From Oscillatoria princeps RMCB-10 (GTDB lineage Bacteria > Cyanobacteriota > Cyanobacteriia > Cyanobacteriales > Oscillatoriaceae), in the NCBI GenBank assembly GCA_019359235.1, contig JAHHHT010000007.1, forward strand, positions 270,860 to 334,859: a stretch of DNA of 64,000 nt, given 5' to 3'. Made by a program: the position numbers and the translations under genes. The notes below the pieces were generated by a model. That model was not told the DNA's origin. It was given only the letters and a program-made list of their open reading frames with translations, and did not search any database. Positions 8,811 to 17,391 of the stretch are shown piece after piece (the stretch's first letter is position 1; every line of letters starts with the position of its first letter).

Positions 8811-9182
8811 AAAATCAGGAGTTATGAGCTATGAATGATATAGCGTTTCTCATCCTTTGTGAGGTACTGAGAAACCCGGTTTCTTTAAGAAACCGGGTTT
8901 CTGGTCCATAGCTCATCCAAGAGCCGCTATAAGTTATACCAATGCCCGGATTTTATATTGGGGATTTTGGATTTAAAATCCAGACATCAAGGGGGTTTGG
9001 TCGGGCGGAAAAAATACTGTCTGTCTCAACTTTGTATTCGGACTGCAACTCATCCCTCAAAACTCTCTGCTGCAAGGGAACCCCACCCCCCAACTCCCTC
9101 CCCGCGTGCGGGCGGGGGGGAAAGAGAGGGGTGATTCTACCCACTGTGCAACGGTTTAAAAACTCATCCCTTACCAACAGTA
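8811..9182. other. Repeat-filled intergenic region
   Basis: It contains a MITE-like element at 8839-8931 (TATAGCG..CGCTATA ends with a GAAACCCGGTTTC hairpin inside), a GGGGATTTTGGATTTAAAATCC copy, and a CCCCACCCCC..GGGGGG palindrome at 9080-9122. The amidohydrolase promoter must lie near its end. No gene seen. Confidence 0.7.
8839..8931. mobile_element. MITE-like element with TATAGCG termini
   Basis: It begins TATAGCGTTTCTCATCC, ends GAGCCGCTATA, and contains a GAAACCCGGTTTCTT hairpin. A near-identical left part recurs at 10361-10437. The terminal heptamers match those of the elements at 31235 and 61824. No coding capacity. Confidence 0.6.
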
Positions 9183-10358
9183 ATGCTCACCGAGATTAAA
9201 GATATTGCCTCTACCCTAGCGCCGCGCCTGATTGAGATTCGGCGTCACTTCCACAGCCACCCGGAACTGAGTGGCCAAGAGTACCAAACTGCAGCCTATG
9301 TTGCCGGGGTGCTGTCTTCGTGCGGCATCCGCGTGCGAGAAGGCGTGGGGAAAACCGGCGTTGTCGGGGAATTGCCGGGTGAAGGCACCGACAGCCGGCT
9401 GCTGGCTATTCGCACTGATATGGACGCTTTACCGATTGAGGAGGGCACCGGCTTGGAGTTCGCTTCCCGCAACCCGGGGGTGATGCACGCTTGTGGGCAC
9501 GATATACACGCAACCGTCGGGTTGGGCGCGGCGATGGTGCTGGCTCAGCTGGGAGAGAAACTGCCGGGAACGGTGCGCTTTTTATTTCAGCCGGCGGAGG
9601 AAATTGCCCAAGGTGCTGGATGGATGGTGGAAGATGGGGCGATGGAAAATGTCTCGGCGATTTTGGGGGTTCACGTTTTCCCTTCGATTCCTGCCGGTTC
9701 AGTGGGCATCCGCCACGGGGCGCTGACGGCGGCGGCGGACGATCTTGAGATTTTTATTATCGGGGAATCCGGGCACGGGGCGCGCCCCCACGAGGCGATT
9801 GACGCTATTTGGATTGCGGCGCAAGTGATTACGACGTTGCAGCAGGCGATTAGCCGCACGCAGAATCCGCTGCGCCCGGTGGTGCTGACGATTGGACAAA
9901 TCAGCGGCGGGCGGGCAGCGAATGTGATTGCGGACCGGGTGCGGCTGGTGGGAACTGTGCGATCGCTTCATCCTGAAACGAGTGCCGGTTTGCCTGACTG
10001 GATTGAGGGGATTGTTGCTCATGTCTGCAATGCTTACGGTGCTCGCTACGAGCTGAATTACAAGCGGGGGGTGCCTTCGGTGCAAAATGACCCGGCTCTG
10101 ACTCAGCTGGTGGGGGAGGCGGCTGAGGAGGCTTGGGGGGGCGATCGCGTGCTGATTTTAATGGAGCCTTCTCTGGGTGCGGAAGATTTTTCGCTGTATT
10201 TGAAACACGCACCGGGGATGATGTTTCGTCTGGGGGTTGCCGGTCAGGACAGGCTGAATTATCCGCTGCACCATCCTTTATTTGATGTGGATGAGTCGGC
10301 GATTGTTACTGGTGTTGTGACTTTGGCTTATGCTGCTTGGAAGTATTGGCGTTTTTGA
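9183..10358 (+). CDS. M20-family amidohydrolase (N-acyl amino acid / IAA-amino acid hydrolase type)
   Basis: 391 residues of the M20D metallopeptidase family, which hydrolyse N-acyl or N-aryl amide bonds of amino acids in the cytoplasm using a di-metal centre. Visible motifs are RRHFHSHPELS, the metal-ligand regions TDMDALP (residues 79-84) and HACGHD (102-107), QPAEEIAQG with the catalytic Glu pair, and a late ALTAAADDLEI/GHGARPHEAIDAI dimerisation lid. Start ATG at 9183. A curiosity at the 3' end: the last 44 bases are repeated about 80 bp downstream with two synonymous differences, around a repeat element. Confidence 0.92.
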   Translation: MLTEIKDIASTLAPRLIEIRRHFHSHPELSGQEYQTAAYVAGVLSSCGIRVREGVGKTGVVGELPGEGTDSRLLAIRTDMDALPIEEGTGLEFASRNPGVMHACGHDIHATVGLGAAMVLAQLGEKLPGTVRFLFQPAEEIAQGAGWMVEDGAMENVSAILGVHVFPSIPAGSVGIRHGALTAAADDLEIFIIGESGHGARPHEAIDAIWIAAQVITTLQQAISRTQNPLRPVVLTIGQISGGRAANVIADRVRLVGTVRSLHPETSAGLPDWIEGIVAHVCNAYGARYELNYKRGVPSVQNDPALTQLVGEAAEEAWGGDRVLILMEPSLGAEDFSLYLKHAPGMMFRLGVAGQDRLNYPLHHPLFDVDESAIVTGVVTLAYAAWKYWRF

Positions 10359-10360
10359 GA

Positions 10361-10437
10361 TATAGCCTTTCTCATCCGAGGTGAGGTACTGAGAAACCCG
10401 GTTTCTTTAAGAAACCGGTTTTCTGGACATAGTTGAT
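10361..10437. mobile_element. MITE-like element, left part, inserted at the amidohydrolase 3' end
   Basis: It starts TATAGCCTTTCTCATCC and is nearly identical to 8839-8910, but lacks the right terminus. It lies between the two copies of the amidohydrolase 3' end (10315-10358 and 10438-10482). Confidence 0.55.
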
Positions 10438-10482
10438 TCAGTGACTTTAGCTTATGCAGCTTGGAAGTATTGGCGTTTTTGA
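10438..10482 (+). pseudogene. Duplicated 3' end of the M20 amidohydrolase gene
   Basis: These 45 bases encode VTLAYAAWKYWRF and a stop, the same last residues as the intact gene ending at 10358. Nucleotide differences are only at third codon positions (TTG/TTA, GCT/GCA). It is a non-functional remnant separated by the repeat element. Confidence 0.75.
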
Positions 10483-10505
10483 GACTGGCGGGAGGGGATG
10501 AGAGA

Positions 10506-10574
10506 GGATGGGACAGGCGGGACGCCTGTCCTACGTCGGGATGGGGCAGGCGGGACGCCTGTCCTGCGTCGGGG
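10506..10574. repeat. GACAGGCGGGACGCCTGTC palindromes, two copies
   Basis: Two consecutive hairpins GGGACAGGCGGGACGCCTGTCCT. The family recurs near 24080, 41240, 45550-45625, 50818, 60640 and 61555-61755. Confidence 0.85.
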
Positions 10575-10655
10575 GTTATACCTAAAGATGGATGACGCGG
10601 CACCGGCATTTTGTTAGAGTGCGGATGGTTGCAAGGCGAGAAAACGTCTGAATTT

Positions 10656-10910
10656 ATGGCTTCACCAACACCACTCCACGGGCTGGAACTGATCGACTGC
10701 GCTAAAGCTAATGCGCTGCAGGGAGTTGAAACTGCGGCAGAATTGTGTGGTTACGGTGAGGATATTAAGGCTTTTGAGCGGGAGTTACAGGAAGCAGGCG
10801 ATCGAATCGGGGTTAAAATTAATGAGCTGAGCGATTTGATTACGGATCAGCACTCAGTCCGGCAAGCCGGTGGGATTGAGATTGCTCCGGATACGCCTAC
10901 AGAATTGTAG
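10656..10910 (+). CDS. Small conserved hypothetical protein
   Basis: 84 residues from the ATG at 10656, chosen because the upstream part of the frame is repeat-derived. It begins with a proposed MASPTPLHGLELIDCAKAN and is acidic and mostly helical (LCGYGEDIKAFERELQEAGDRIG, then KINELSDLITDQ). No membrane segment or known domain is recognised; it resembles small orphan cyanobacterial proteins. Function unknown. Confidence 0.6.
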   Translation: MASPTPLHGLELIDCAKANALQGVETAAELCGYGEDIKAFERELQEAGDRIGVKINELSDLITDQHSVRQAGGIEIAPDTPTEL

Positions 10911-11244
10911 GGCGCATGTTACTTTTGCTGGTTTCCAGGCGATTGGAAAGATGCTGTTGGCGAATTAATGATGGGGTTATACCCCCCGCGCCCGTGGAAG
11001 ATTGCTTAATTGGTTGGAGAGAAGGAGGCAGTCACGATGAACTGCGCACACCGCCACCAATGAAAATTGTCCCCAGGGCGGGGCGAGCACGGGGGCATCG
11101 CCCCTACAAGACTATTTTCAAGTCAGAGCCTCCTTTCAGGCGTTCCCAGGCGGAGCCTGGGAACGAGGGATAACGAGGGATACGAGGCAACGAGGCACGA
11201 GGCAAAAGTAGGGGCGCGTCATGCCGTGCCCCTACCGCAGGACG
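10911..11244. other. Intergenic region with repeats
   Basis: Between convergent genes. It holds GGGCGGGGCGAGCACGGGGG..CGCCCCTAC (about 11072-11106) and GTTCCCAGGCGGAGCCTGGGAACGAG (11140-11168). No coding potential recognised. Confidence 0.65.
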
Positions 11245-12705
11245 CTACAGATTAATCCAGTTGCGGTTATCTTTGTTTGGCAAGTCTTCCATTTCTGGTG
11301 TGCCCCACACAGCCCCGAATGGATAAATATTGACGGGTACGTTGGCGCTCTGAATTGTTTCGATTAGCTGCGTACTTTGCAGCAGATCTTCGGGGGTGAC
11401 GAACAGGGCTGCATCCCGGTTTAGGCACGCTTCTAGCGCGTAATCGTAGGCTTCGCGAATTGGTTCGCCGTACAATTCCTGATAGCTGAAATGCCGCCGG
11501 ATCAGTTCGCCTCCCATTTGATACCACAGGCTGACTTGAGGGTTGGGCTGCACTTCCAGCACCAAAAACCGAGGGACAAACAGCGGTTCGGCGGATTGAA
11601 AAAGCCGGGGAGTGATGGGGCGGAATGAAACTACGGCCTTGCAAGCGCCCTTTGCTGCGCCTTTAGCGCTCAAGAGATAGAGTGCTAGTGGAGCATCGCC
11701 CGATTGATAAATTAGCTTGGCAGCGAAGCCAGTTGCTGTGCGCGTGTCTTTCGTCCCTTCTTCATCTAAGTAGGACGCATATTGCCCAAGCGCGATACAG
11801 CGAGCGGGATTTTCTGGGTTCGCTAATGCCAGCGCTTTGAGGGCATCCAATTTTGCTTGTTGGATGCCAGTGCTGCTGAAGCAATCGGGACGCTGCATCA
11901 GGGTTAAGGCTGGGATTTGCAGCAAGTGCGGTGTCATATCTCGGACTAGGCCACCGGATTCGGGGCTGTCGAAAAAGGGGCGATTTCCTACTCGTTTTGC
12001 CTCGGTATTCCACACCTGGATATACTCAACCGCGTACCCACCGCACAGGGCTTCAAAATCTACGCCGCCAAAAACTTTGGCTAAGTCGCCAAAGCGCAAT
12101 GCCAGCATCAAGCGCAGAGTCGCTTTACCGAGGGGATAGTGGTCCATCAGCAGGACTTGCTGCGGGCAAATCTTTTCCACCAGTTGCAGCAAGGCGCGGG
12201 CGGATTCGCTATCTTTGATGCCCTTTTCGAGGATTACCCAGGATGTTTCTGGGTTGGCCAACAGCCCTGCTGCCTGAAGATTTTTCAGCATGGCCAGATA
12301 AACCACTGGGGGGAGGGCGGCATAGAAGATACGGTTGAACTTGCCATCGGGATCGAGTTCAGCTATCTTCTGCTGGAGTGGTTGAACACCTTCCTGGGTG
12401 CTGACGTTGGCGCAAACGAACTCCATCATGTTAGTGCAATCTTCAATCTGGGCATTCGCTTGCGGGTCGAAGCATTTCCCGAAGCCTTTCTCCTGGAGGA
12501 TTTTTCGCACTTCATTGCGTGCGGCTTCAGTATTGCCAGGATCGGGAGACACCAGCAGGATTTTAGAACCTTTGGGGAATTTATCCTGCCGGAACAATTG
12601 GAATAGAATCGATAGCAGGGTCGTTTGGAAGAGGTTGCTGGTGAAACCGAATTGAGTCCAAATGACAGGTGTTATTGCGGCTGGGTGTTGAAAATGTGTT
12701 AGCAT
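11245..12705 (-). CDS. Divergent glucose-6-phosphate dehydrogenase homologue
   Basis: 486 residues. It aligns by eye with G6PD along its length: RIFYAALPPVVYLAMLKNL (family NRLFYLATPP), WVILEKGIKDSESARAL (family VVEKPFGRDL), LLMDHYPLGKATLRLMLALRFG (family RIDHYLGKE..LALRF), then GLVRDMTPHLLQI. The expected N-terminal GxxGDLxxRK nucleotide loop is absent, replaced by a hydrophobic WTQFGFTSNLFQ stretch. EKPFG has become EKGIK, and a Pro is inserted in the catalytic DHYLGK. It is therefore probably not an ordinary zwf product; catalytic ability is doubtful. Start ATG at 12705. No opcA, tal or pgl neighbour is present. Confidence 0.75.
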   Translation of the reverse strand: MLTHFQHPAAITPVIWTQFGFTSNLFQTTLLSILFQLFRQDKFPKGSKILLVSPDPGNTEAARNEVRKILQEKGFGKCFDPQANAQIEDCTNMMEFVCANVSTQEGVQPLQQKIAELDPDGKFNRIFYAALPPVVYLAMLKNLQAAGLLANPETSWVILEKGIKDSESARALLQLVEKICPQQVLLMDHYPLGKATLRLMLALRFGDLAKVFGGVDFEALCGGYAVEYIQVWNTEAKRVGNRPFFDSPESGGLVRDMTPHLLQIPALTLMQRPDCFSSTGIQQAKLDALKALALANPENPARCIALGQYASYLDEEGTKDTRTATGFAAKLIYQSGDAPLALYLLSAKGAAKGACKAVVSFRPITPRLFQSAEPLFVPRFLVLEVQPNPQVSLWYQMGGELIRRHFSYQELYGEPIREAYDYALEACLNRDAALFVTPEDLLQSTQLIETIQSANVPVNIYPFGAVWGTPEMEDLPNKDNRNWINL

Positions 12706-13098
12706 GGGTTTAGGTTTAGATACTGTGAACGTTCGCCTCGATTAAGTTCGAGGAAACGAAAGCTGGTCGGGGCGAGCTTCCTGCTGCTGTAGCAGAGAGC
12801 TTCAACCTCTCCCTCTCCCTCTCTCAAGGCTTGAGGGGGGATGCGGGTCACGGCAGCCTGTCCCGCAGAGCTCAGCGTTTCCTGCTACAATCAATCGTGA
12901 ACTGGGTAGAGGGGAAGAACCACCAATCTTAGTTGGGGATCGGAAATACCTTCTGCACCCCCTTGCCAAAAGGGTGCCTGAGTGGTAGGCTTCTAGGTAG
13001 CCTGCCGGTGCGGGTTTCAAAAGACTGCTCTGGCCGGGAGCGGTTTTGGAGTGGCCCATGTCAGTTGTTTGGATCTTGGTCGAAGAGAGGTTGCAGAT
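12706..13098. other. Spacer upstream of the conflict-type gene block
   Basis: Divergent spacer between the G6PD-like gene and the HTH-type gene. It contains CTCTCCCTCTCCCTC..GAGGGGGG repeat-like sequence (12808-12840) and an imperfect CTTGCCAAAAGGGTGCC segment. The promoter for the downstream seven-gene block should be here, but I could not assign boxes with confidence. Confidence 0.5.
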
Positions 13099-13536
13099 AT
13101 GACATTTTCCTCAGCTCCCATCCTGTGTCCCAAATTAAACCAAGGTTGCCTGGAGTGTACGGTGGTGGCGAGGCAATGGGATATGGATAGACTCTTAACA
13201 GACCTGGCTCGGGCCAGAGGCAGGAAACTCCCACCCACTGAAACTTGTTGGCTTCATCTATTGCTTTATGGCTTTAGCCCAGAAGCAATCGCTCATAGAT
13301 TGGTGAGGAGCAATATCAGCCCAGAGCTGACTAGAGGCATTTATAGATATGTTGAAGAGGTGACTGGGAAAGAAGTCAACAACTGGGCGCAAGTAAAACT
13401 TTATTTAGAAGAAAAGGGCTATAAAAAGGTTATTGTTTATATAGTTGTGAGAGGGCAGGATTTCCAAGAGCTTGAATCGAGGTTGAAACAACAAGCAGGC
13501 ATAAGAGGTAGTATAGTTTTCGAGGAAGTAGAGTGA
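13099..13536 (+). CDS. Small HTH-type protein of a CHAT/DUF1822 cassette
   Basis: 145 residues from the ATG at 13099, preceded by AGAGAGG; the frame is open from 13051. It has an N-terminal Cys-rich patch (CPKLNQGCLEC) and a helical domain where LLLYGFSPEAIAHRL..RSNISPELTRGIYRYVEEVTG resembles the HTH/effector-associated domains that precede cyanobacterial DUF1822-CHAT pairs. The following NNWAQVKLYLEEKGYKK also fits these. The last 35 residues form a beta-alpha-beta-like end. Likely an adaptor or regulator. It is the first gene of a block, 18 bp before the DUF1822 gene. Confidence 0.7.
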   Translation: MTFSSAPILCPKLNQGCLECTVVARQWDMDRLLTDLARARGRKLPPTETCWLHLLLYGFSPEAIAHRLVRSNISPELTRGIYRYVEEVTGKEVNNWAQVKLYLEEKGYKKVIVYIVVRGQDFQELESRLKQQAGIRGSIVFEEVE

Positions 13537-13554
13537 TAAGGGGGTTAAACTGAA

Positions 13555-14196
13555 ATGACCGATAGGGAAGGGAAAAAGGTGAGAATTAAAATGGAGGTTA
13601 CCCAGGAAGAGTATGAAAAGATACTCGCTTTATTCCAATCGGGGGAGCTGGAAAAATTAGTTGGCCTTCCTATTTTGGAGGTGCGGTCGGAAGATGTACC
13701 TGCGGTTTGGGAGGCAACACCACCAGAATTAAAACCAGTGAAACCTCGCTGGAGCTTTATTCAGCTGACTGAGTGGTTCAACAACATCTTTGAAGAATAT
13801 TGGGAGCCGAGAGAATTGTTACTGGCTCCTGCAGTTGCGGCTCGTTCCAGAGCAAGGGACGCGGGCCAACCAGAAGACAGCGTGGTGCGGGCTAAAGTGA
13901 TAAACTTGGGAGAGGATCGGGTTGTGGCACTGGCTGTCCGGGTGGCACCGCCTGCGCCGGATGACACAGTTAATATCAGATTGGAGGTTTGGCCAACTGG
14001 CGAGGCCACTGAGCTGCCGGTGGGATTGCGGGTGACGGTACTGGACGAGTCGGGTGATAATGTTGATAACTTGGAGGTTGAAGCTAAAAGTGGGGATGAC
14101 TTACTGGCACTGGCCTTGAGTGGCCCAAAAAATGTGCGGTTTAGTGTGAGACTGCAGCTGGGAGATGCTGAGAACACAGAAGATTTTTTGATTTAA
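13555..14196 (+). CDS. DUF1822 family protein
   Basis: 213 residues. The C-terminal half matches the cyanobacterial DUF1822 pattern: LRVTVLDESGDNV, LEVEAKSGDD, FSVRLQLGDAENTEDFLI, a beta-rich domain that ends with a conserved T/E-D-F-x-I. The N-terminal part is helical and charged (EVTQEEYEKILALFQSG), with a WxxxW-rich middle (FNNIFEEYWEPRELL). DUF1822 proteins usually lie directly upstream of CHAT-domain genes, as here (26 bp). Role unknown; a partner, cofactor or substrate of the CHAT protease is plausible. Confidence 0.85.
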   Translation: MTDREGKKVRIKMEVTQEEYEKILALFQSGELEKLVGLPILEVRSEDVPAVWEATPPELKPVKPRWSFIQLTEWFNNIFEEYWEPRELLLAPAVAARSRARDAGQPEDSVVRAKVINLGEDRVVALAVRVAPPAPDDTVNIRLEVWPTGEATELPVGLRVTVLDESGDNVDNLEVEAKSGDDLLALALSGPKNVRFSVRLQLGDAENTEDFLI

Positions 14197-14222
14197 GCTA
14201 AGGAGCACTTGGGTGGACAGCG

Positions 14223-16163
14223 ATGGGAAAAAAGCTGGTTATTCTTAATCTGCCGATAGGGGGAAACTTTACGCTGGGGTTCCCAGTTCTGCTGCGGATT
14301 CGGGAGGATGGAGATCCGCAGGTGGATCTATTCCAGTGCGACGGCCAGTTGCCGGGAGCCAGCCAGCTTTATAATACTTTAAATGAATGGCTGCAAGTCT
14401 ACAGGCAGCTGGTAAAGGGGAGGAATTCTGGGCGACTGCAATCCCAAGGAGTGACTAGCATTTCGATAGTTAACGATCGGGCAAAGACTTTGAGCCAGGA
14501 ACTGAAGGATTGGCTCAGGTCTGGAAATACCGATTGGCAAACAGTCCGCGATCGTTTGCAGCAGCACTTGCAGCCAAAGGATGAGATTCGGGCGATCATT
14601 CAAACTCAGAACTCAGACCTGTGGCGACTTCCCTGGCCGGTGTGGGATTTGTTCAACCTTGGCAATTATGAGCGGGCAGAAATTGCCTTAAGTTTCCCAG
14701 AAGTTAGACCGCTAGACGTGACCTTTCGGGGGGAAAAACAGTCACAGATTAGAATCTTAGCCGTTTTCGGTAACAGCAACAATATTGACACCCAGTTTGA
14801 CGAGAAGGTGATAAAAAGTTTGGAACAGCGCGGGGCCGTGATAACAACTTTACCACAGCCCAATCTCAAAGATTTGTTTGATGCGCTTTGGGATGCTAGA
14901 GGTTGGGATATTCTGTGCTTTGCTGGCCACAGTTCAAGCCAGGATGACGGTCAAGACGGTTGGCTTTTTATCAATGAGCTGCAGCGCTTGGGGATGAATG
15001 AGGCGAAACATGCTATGAAAGCCGCCATTGAGCGGGGGTTGCAGCTGGCCATTTTTAACTCTTGCGATGGCTTGGGGATAGCCTATCAGCTGGCCCAGCT
15101 GCAACTTCCTCAGAGTATTGTTATGCGAGAGCCTGTGCCGGATTCGGTAGCGAAAGACTTTTTGGAGTATTTTTTCCTGGAGTTTGCAAAAAATGGCCAG
15201 TCTCTTTATGCCTCGGTGCGGGAAGCGCGAAGACAGTTGGAACGCTGGGACAGACATTTGTTGGGTGCCAGTTGGCTGCCGGTAATATGCCAAAATACTG
15301 CTGTGATGCCGCCTACTTGGGAAGAATTACGCCGTCGCAGGAGCGAGCCTGGGACAGTAACTGCAGGTGGCAGTGGCCAGCCTGGTACAGTAACTGCAGG
15401 TGGTGTGATGTTCGAGCAGTTTTGGCAAAACACCGGAGCTGGTTTCTTGCAACTGCTTGCGGAGCTTCGCAATCGGCGCGATACTGAAGATGCGGACTTG
15501 AAAGGGGCGGTGGAAGAGATTGTCCAAGCTTGCCGAAATCTGGTAAATGCTCTGGAGAACAATCGCAGGGAGTCAAAGGTTCCCTCTGTAGAGGATATTT
15601 CAGAGCGCTTCAATCATGAGCGCGATTGGCAAACTGTCTACGGATTCTATCTGAAGGAGCTGCGCTCGGAGATTGAGGGGCGCTTGCAATCGATGGATGG
15701 GGTGCTGAACCAGTCCACAGATCGGGTAAAATCTGCCGTGACAGATGTGCTGGTTGGTGCGGGTCTGGGACGCTTGACGGAGGCGCGAGGGCCAGAGTTT
15801 CTGGAATTCATGGTAACGAGTGTCCCTGATGATCTGCAGCAATTGAAACGAGGGTTCCCAGAGCTTTCTGGCTTTAAGATGTCCTATAAGTTCAACTTCG
15901 ATTACCGGATTCGCCCGCATCTGGATTCCCTCACACTCAACAGTGCCCCTGTTCAGATATCCACTTTCTATAATGCTGGGGAAATACATCAATGTCTGAA
16001 GATTGCCCTAAGAAAAACGCTTTATGATTGCCAGGAACCTTTGCAAGAGTTTTATTGTGAGCCAAATCAAATTGCATTGGCCTTGGTCGAAAGGTTTGTC
16101 GATCGGGTGTTCCGTGCCGAAGGAGTGAGGGATGAGTGGCAAATCTTTTGGGAAAACCTCTAA
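14223..16163 (+). CDS. CHAT-domain caspase-like protease
   Basis: 646 residues. Residues about 120-360 form a CHAT (caspase HetF-associated with TPR) peptidase domain, with the catalytic His in CFAGHSS (H236) and Cys in IFNSCDG (C281), then a conserved DSVAKDFLEYFF..LYASVREAR and a closing WLPVIC. The N-terminal region (1-115) is the standard cyanobacterial pre-CHAT domain (VILNLPIGGNF..GFPVLLRI). After a linker with a duplicated PGTVTAGG motif (residues 378-396), a C-terminal helical region of about 250 residues resembles no domain I know. No TPR or TM is seen. Likely an induced protease that activates or kills. Confidence 0.88.
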   Translation: MGKKLVILNLPIGGNFTLGFPVLLRIREDGDPQVDLFQCDGQLPGASQLYNTLNEWLQVYRQLVKGRNSGRLQSQGVTSISIVNDRAKTLSQELKDWLRSGNTDWQTVRDRLQQHLQPKDEIRAIIQTQNSDLWRLPWPVWDLFNLGNYERAEIALSFPEVRPLDVTFRGEKQSQIRILAVFGNSNNIDTQFDEKVIKSLEQRGAVITTLPQPNLKDLFDALWDARGWDILCFAGHSSSQDDGQDGWLFINELQRLGMNEAKHAMKAAIERGLQLAIFNSCDGLGIAYQLAQLQLPQSIVMREPVPDSVAKDFLEYFFLEFAKNGQSLYASVREARRQLERWDRHLLGASWLPVICQNTAVMPPTWEELRRRRSEPGTVTAGGSGQPGTVTAGGVMFEQFWQNTGAGFLQLLAELRNRRDTEDADLKGAVEEIVQACRNLVNALENNRRESKVPSVEDISERFNHERDWQTVYGFYLKELRSEIEGRLQSMDGVLNQSTDRVKSAVTDVLVGAGLGRLTEARGPEFLEFMVTSVPDDLQQLKRGFPELSGFKMSYKFNFDYRIRPHLDSLTLNSAPVQISTFYNAGEIHQCLKIALRKTLYDCQEPLQEFYCEPNQIALALVERFVDRVFRAEGVRDEWQIFWENL

Positions 16164-16238
16164 AGAGGACTGAAAAAAACGACCGCAAACCAACTTTGTA
16201 GATTTTTTTAGCTGGCTTGACAGTCTGAGGATAATTCG

Positions 16239-17210
16239 ATGACACAGAACAACATACAAGAACTCAACATCACAATGCTTGGCCCCAGCGGGGTGGGCAA
16301 GACCAGTCTGCTGGCGGCTATGTACCAACAAGTCCAGGCTATCGGTAATCTGACACAACTCAAACCTAGTAAAGTAACCCAAGTGCGGCTTCACGATCGT
16401 TTGATGGAACTCCAGCAAATGGCCAACCAAATTGAATCCACGGGAACGACCGTGCGAACGACTGTGGCACCTCAATCTTTCATTTTCGAGCTCCAGAGGC
16501 CAAATAATCCCCCATTTTTGCGGCTGAAATTTCAGGACTATCCCGGTGGCTACCTTGCGGATGCTGAGTATAAAGGACAAGTTATTCAGTTTCTCAAGAA
16601 TGCTAATACAGTGATTATTGCTATCGACGCGATTGCGCTTATGGAGTCGCGGGGGAAGTGGAACGAGCGCATCAATAAACCCGGGCAGATTGTCGAGCTT
16701 TTCCAAGAGGTTTACAAAGATTTAAATGAGCGCCGGCTTGTGATTCTTGCGCCAGTCAAGTGCGAGACGTACCTGCGACCGGGGACAGATCCTGGCAAGC
16801 TGCTGGCGAGCGTTGTAGATGGGTATGATGAATTGATTAATTTTTTCCAAACGCCTGAATTGCAGGACAAGGTGGCTGTAGTCGTAACGCCGGTTCAAAC
16901 TGTGGGCTGTGTTGTTTTGACTGAGATCCAAGTGGTTGATGGAGAGCCGCAACAGTACAGGTTTCACAAAACTTTCCCCGGCGCGGCTTGCGCCCCACAA
17001 GATGGCGACCAGCCGCTGATGTACCTTTTGCGGTTCTTGCTGAAACTCTATATCGACAAGCAAGCCAGAGGGGGATTTGCTTGGCTGGTCAACTTGTTTG
17101 CGCAGAACGATCAGCTGGGGCGTGAGGTAAATGCTTTTGCAAATAACTGCAAAAAAGATACGCCCTTTGCTGTTCTGCAAGGGGATAATTTGCTAGAAGC
17201 TAAACTTTAA
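16239..17210 (+). CDS. P-loop GTPase, conflict-system type
   Basis: 323 residues. Walker A/G1 is GPSGVGKTS (residues 15-23), G3 is QDYPGG (99-104; the usual DxxG), and the position expected for G4 reads APVKCE (171-176) rather than NKxD. Apart from a C-terminal FLLKLYIDKQ helix, the fold elements are those of TRAFAC-class GTPases such as the DO-GTPase group described in bacterial NTP-dependent conflict systems. Assignment to a precise clade is uncertain. The gene is 75 bp after the CHAT gene and probably cotranscribed. It would act as a nucleotide-dependent switch or sensor. Confidence 0.8.
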   Translation: MTQNNIQELNITMLGPSGVGKTSLLAAMYQQVQAIGNLTQLKPSKVTQVRLHDRLMELQQMANQIESTGTTVRTTVAPQSFIFELQRPNNPPFLRLKFQDYPGGYLADAEYKGQVIQFLKNANTVIIAIDAIALMESRGKWNERINKPGQIVELFQEVYKDLNERRLVILAPVKCETYLRPGTDPGKLLASVVDGYDELINFFQTPELQDKVAVVVTPVQTVGCVVLTEIQVVDGEPQQYRFHKTFPGAACAPQDGDQPLMYLLRFLLKLYIDKQARGGFAWLVNLFAQNDQLGREVNAFANNCKKDTPFAVLQGDNLLEAKL

Positions 17211-17391
17211 ACAGGAGCCAAGTAGGGTAACAAATGTTAGACCGCTGACTCCCCTACACTCCTGTTCCGGAGAGGGGAAACGGACTTTCACTTTCCTACC
17301 CTTCCTTTTTTCTAGATCCCTCCGGCTCCCCTTCAAAAGAGAGGAAGAGTTTGGTTTTTGGTTAAGTTTATTTACGCCTATCTGCTAAGCT

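Noticed and set aside
11245..12705. Naming the G6PD-like protein zwf
   Set aside because: Nucleotide loop and catalytic motifs are altered, so the standard activity is doubtful.
15313..15576. Antisense frames opposite the CHAT gene
   Set aside because: Shadows of a well-supported CHAT protein; Cys/His-rich composition typical of antisense translation.
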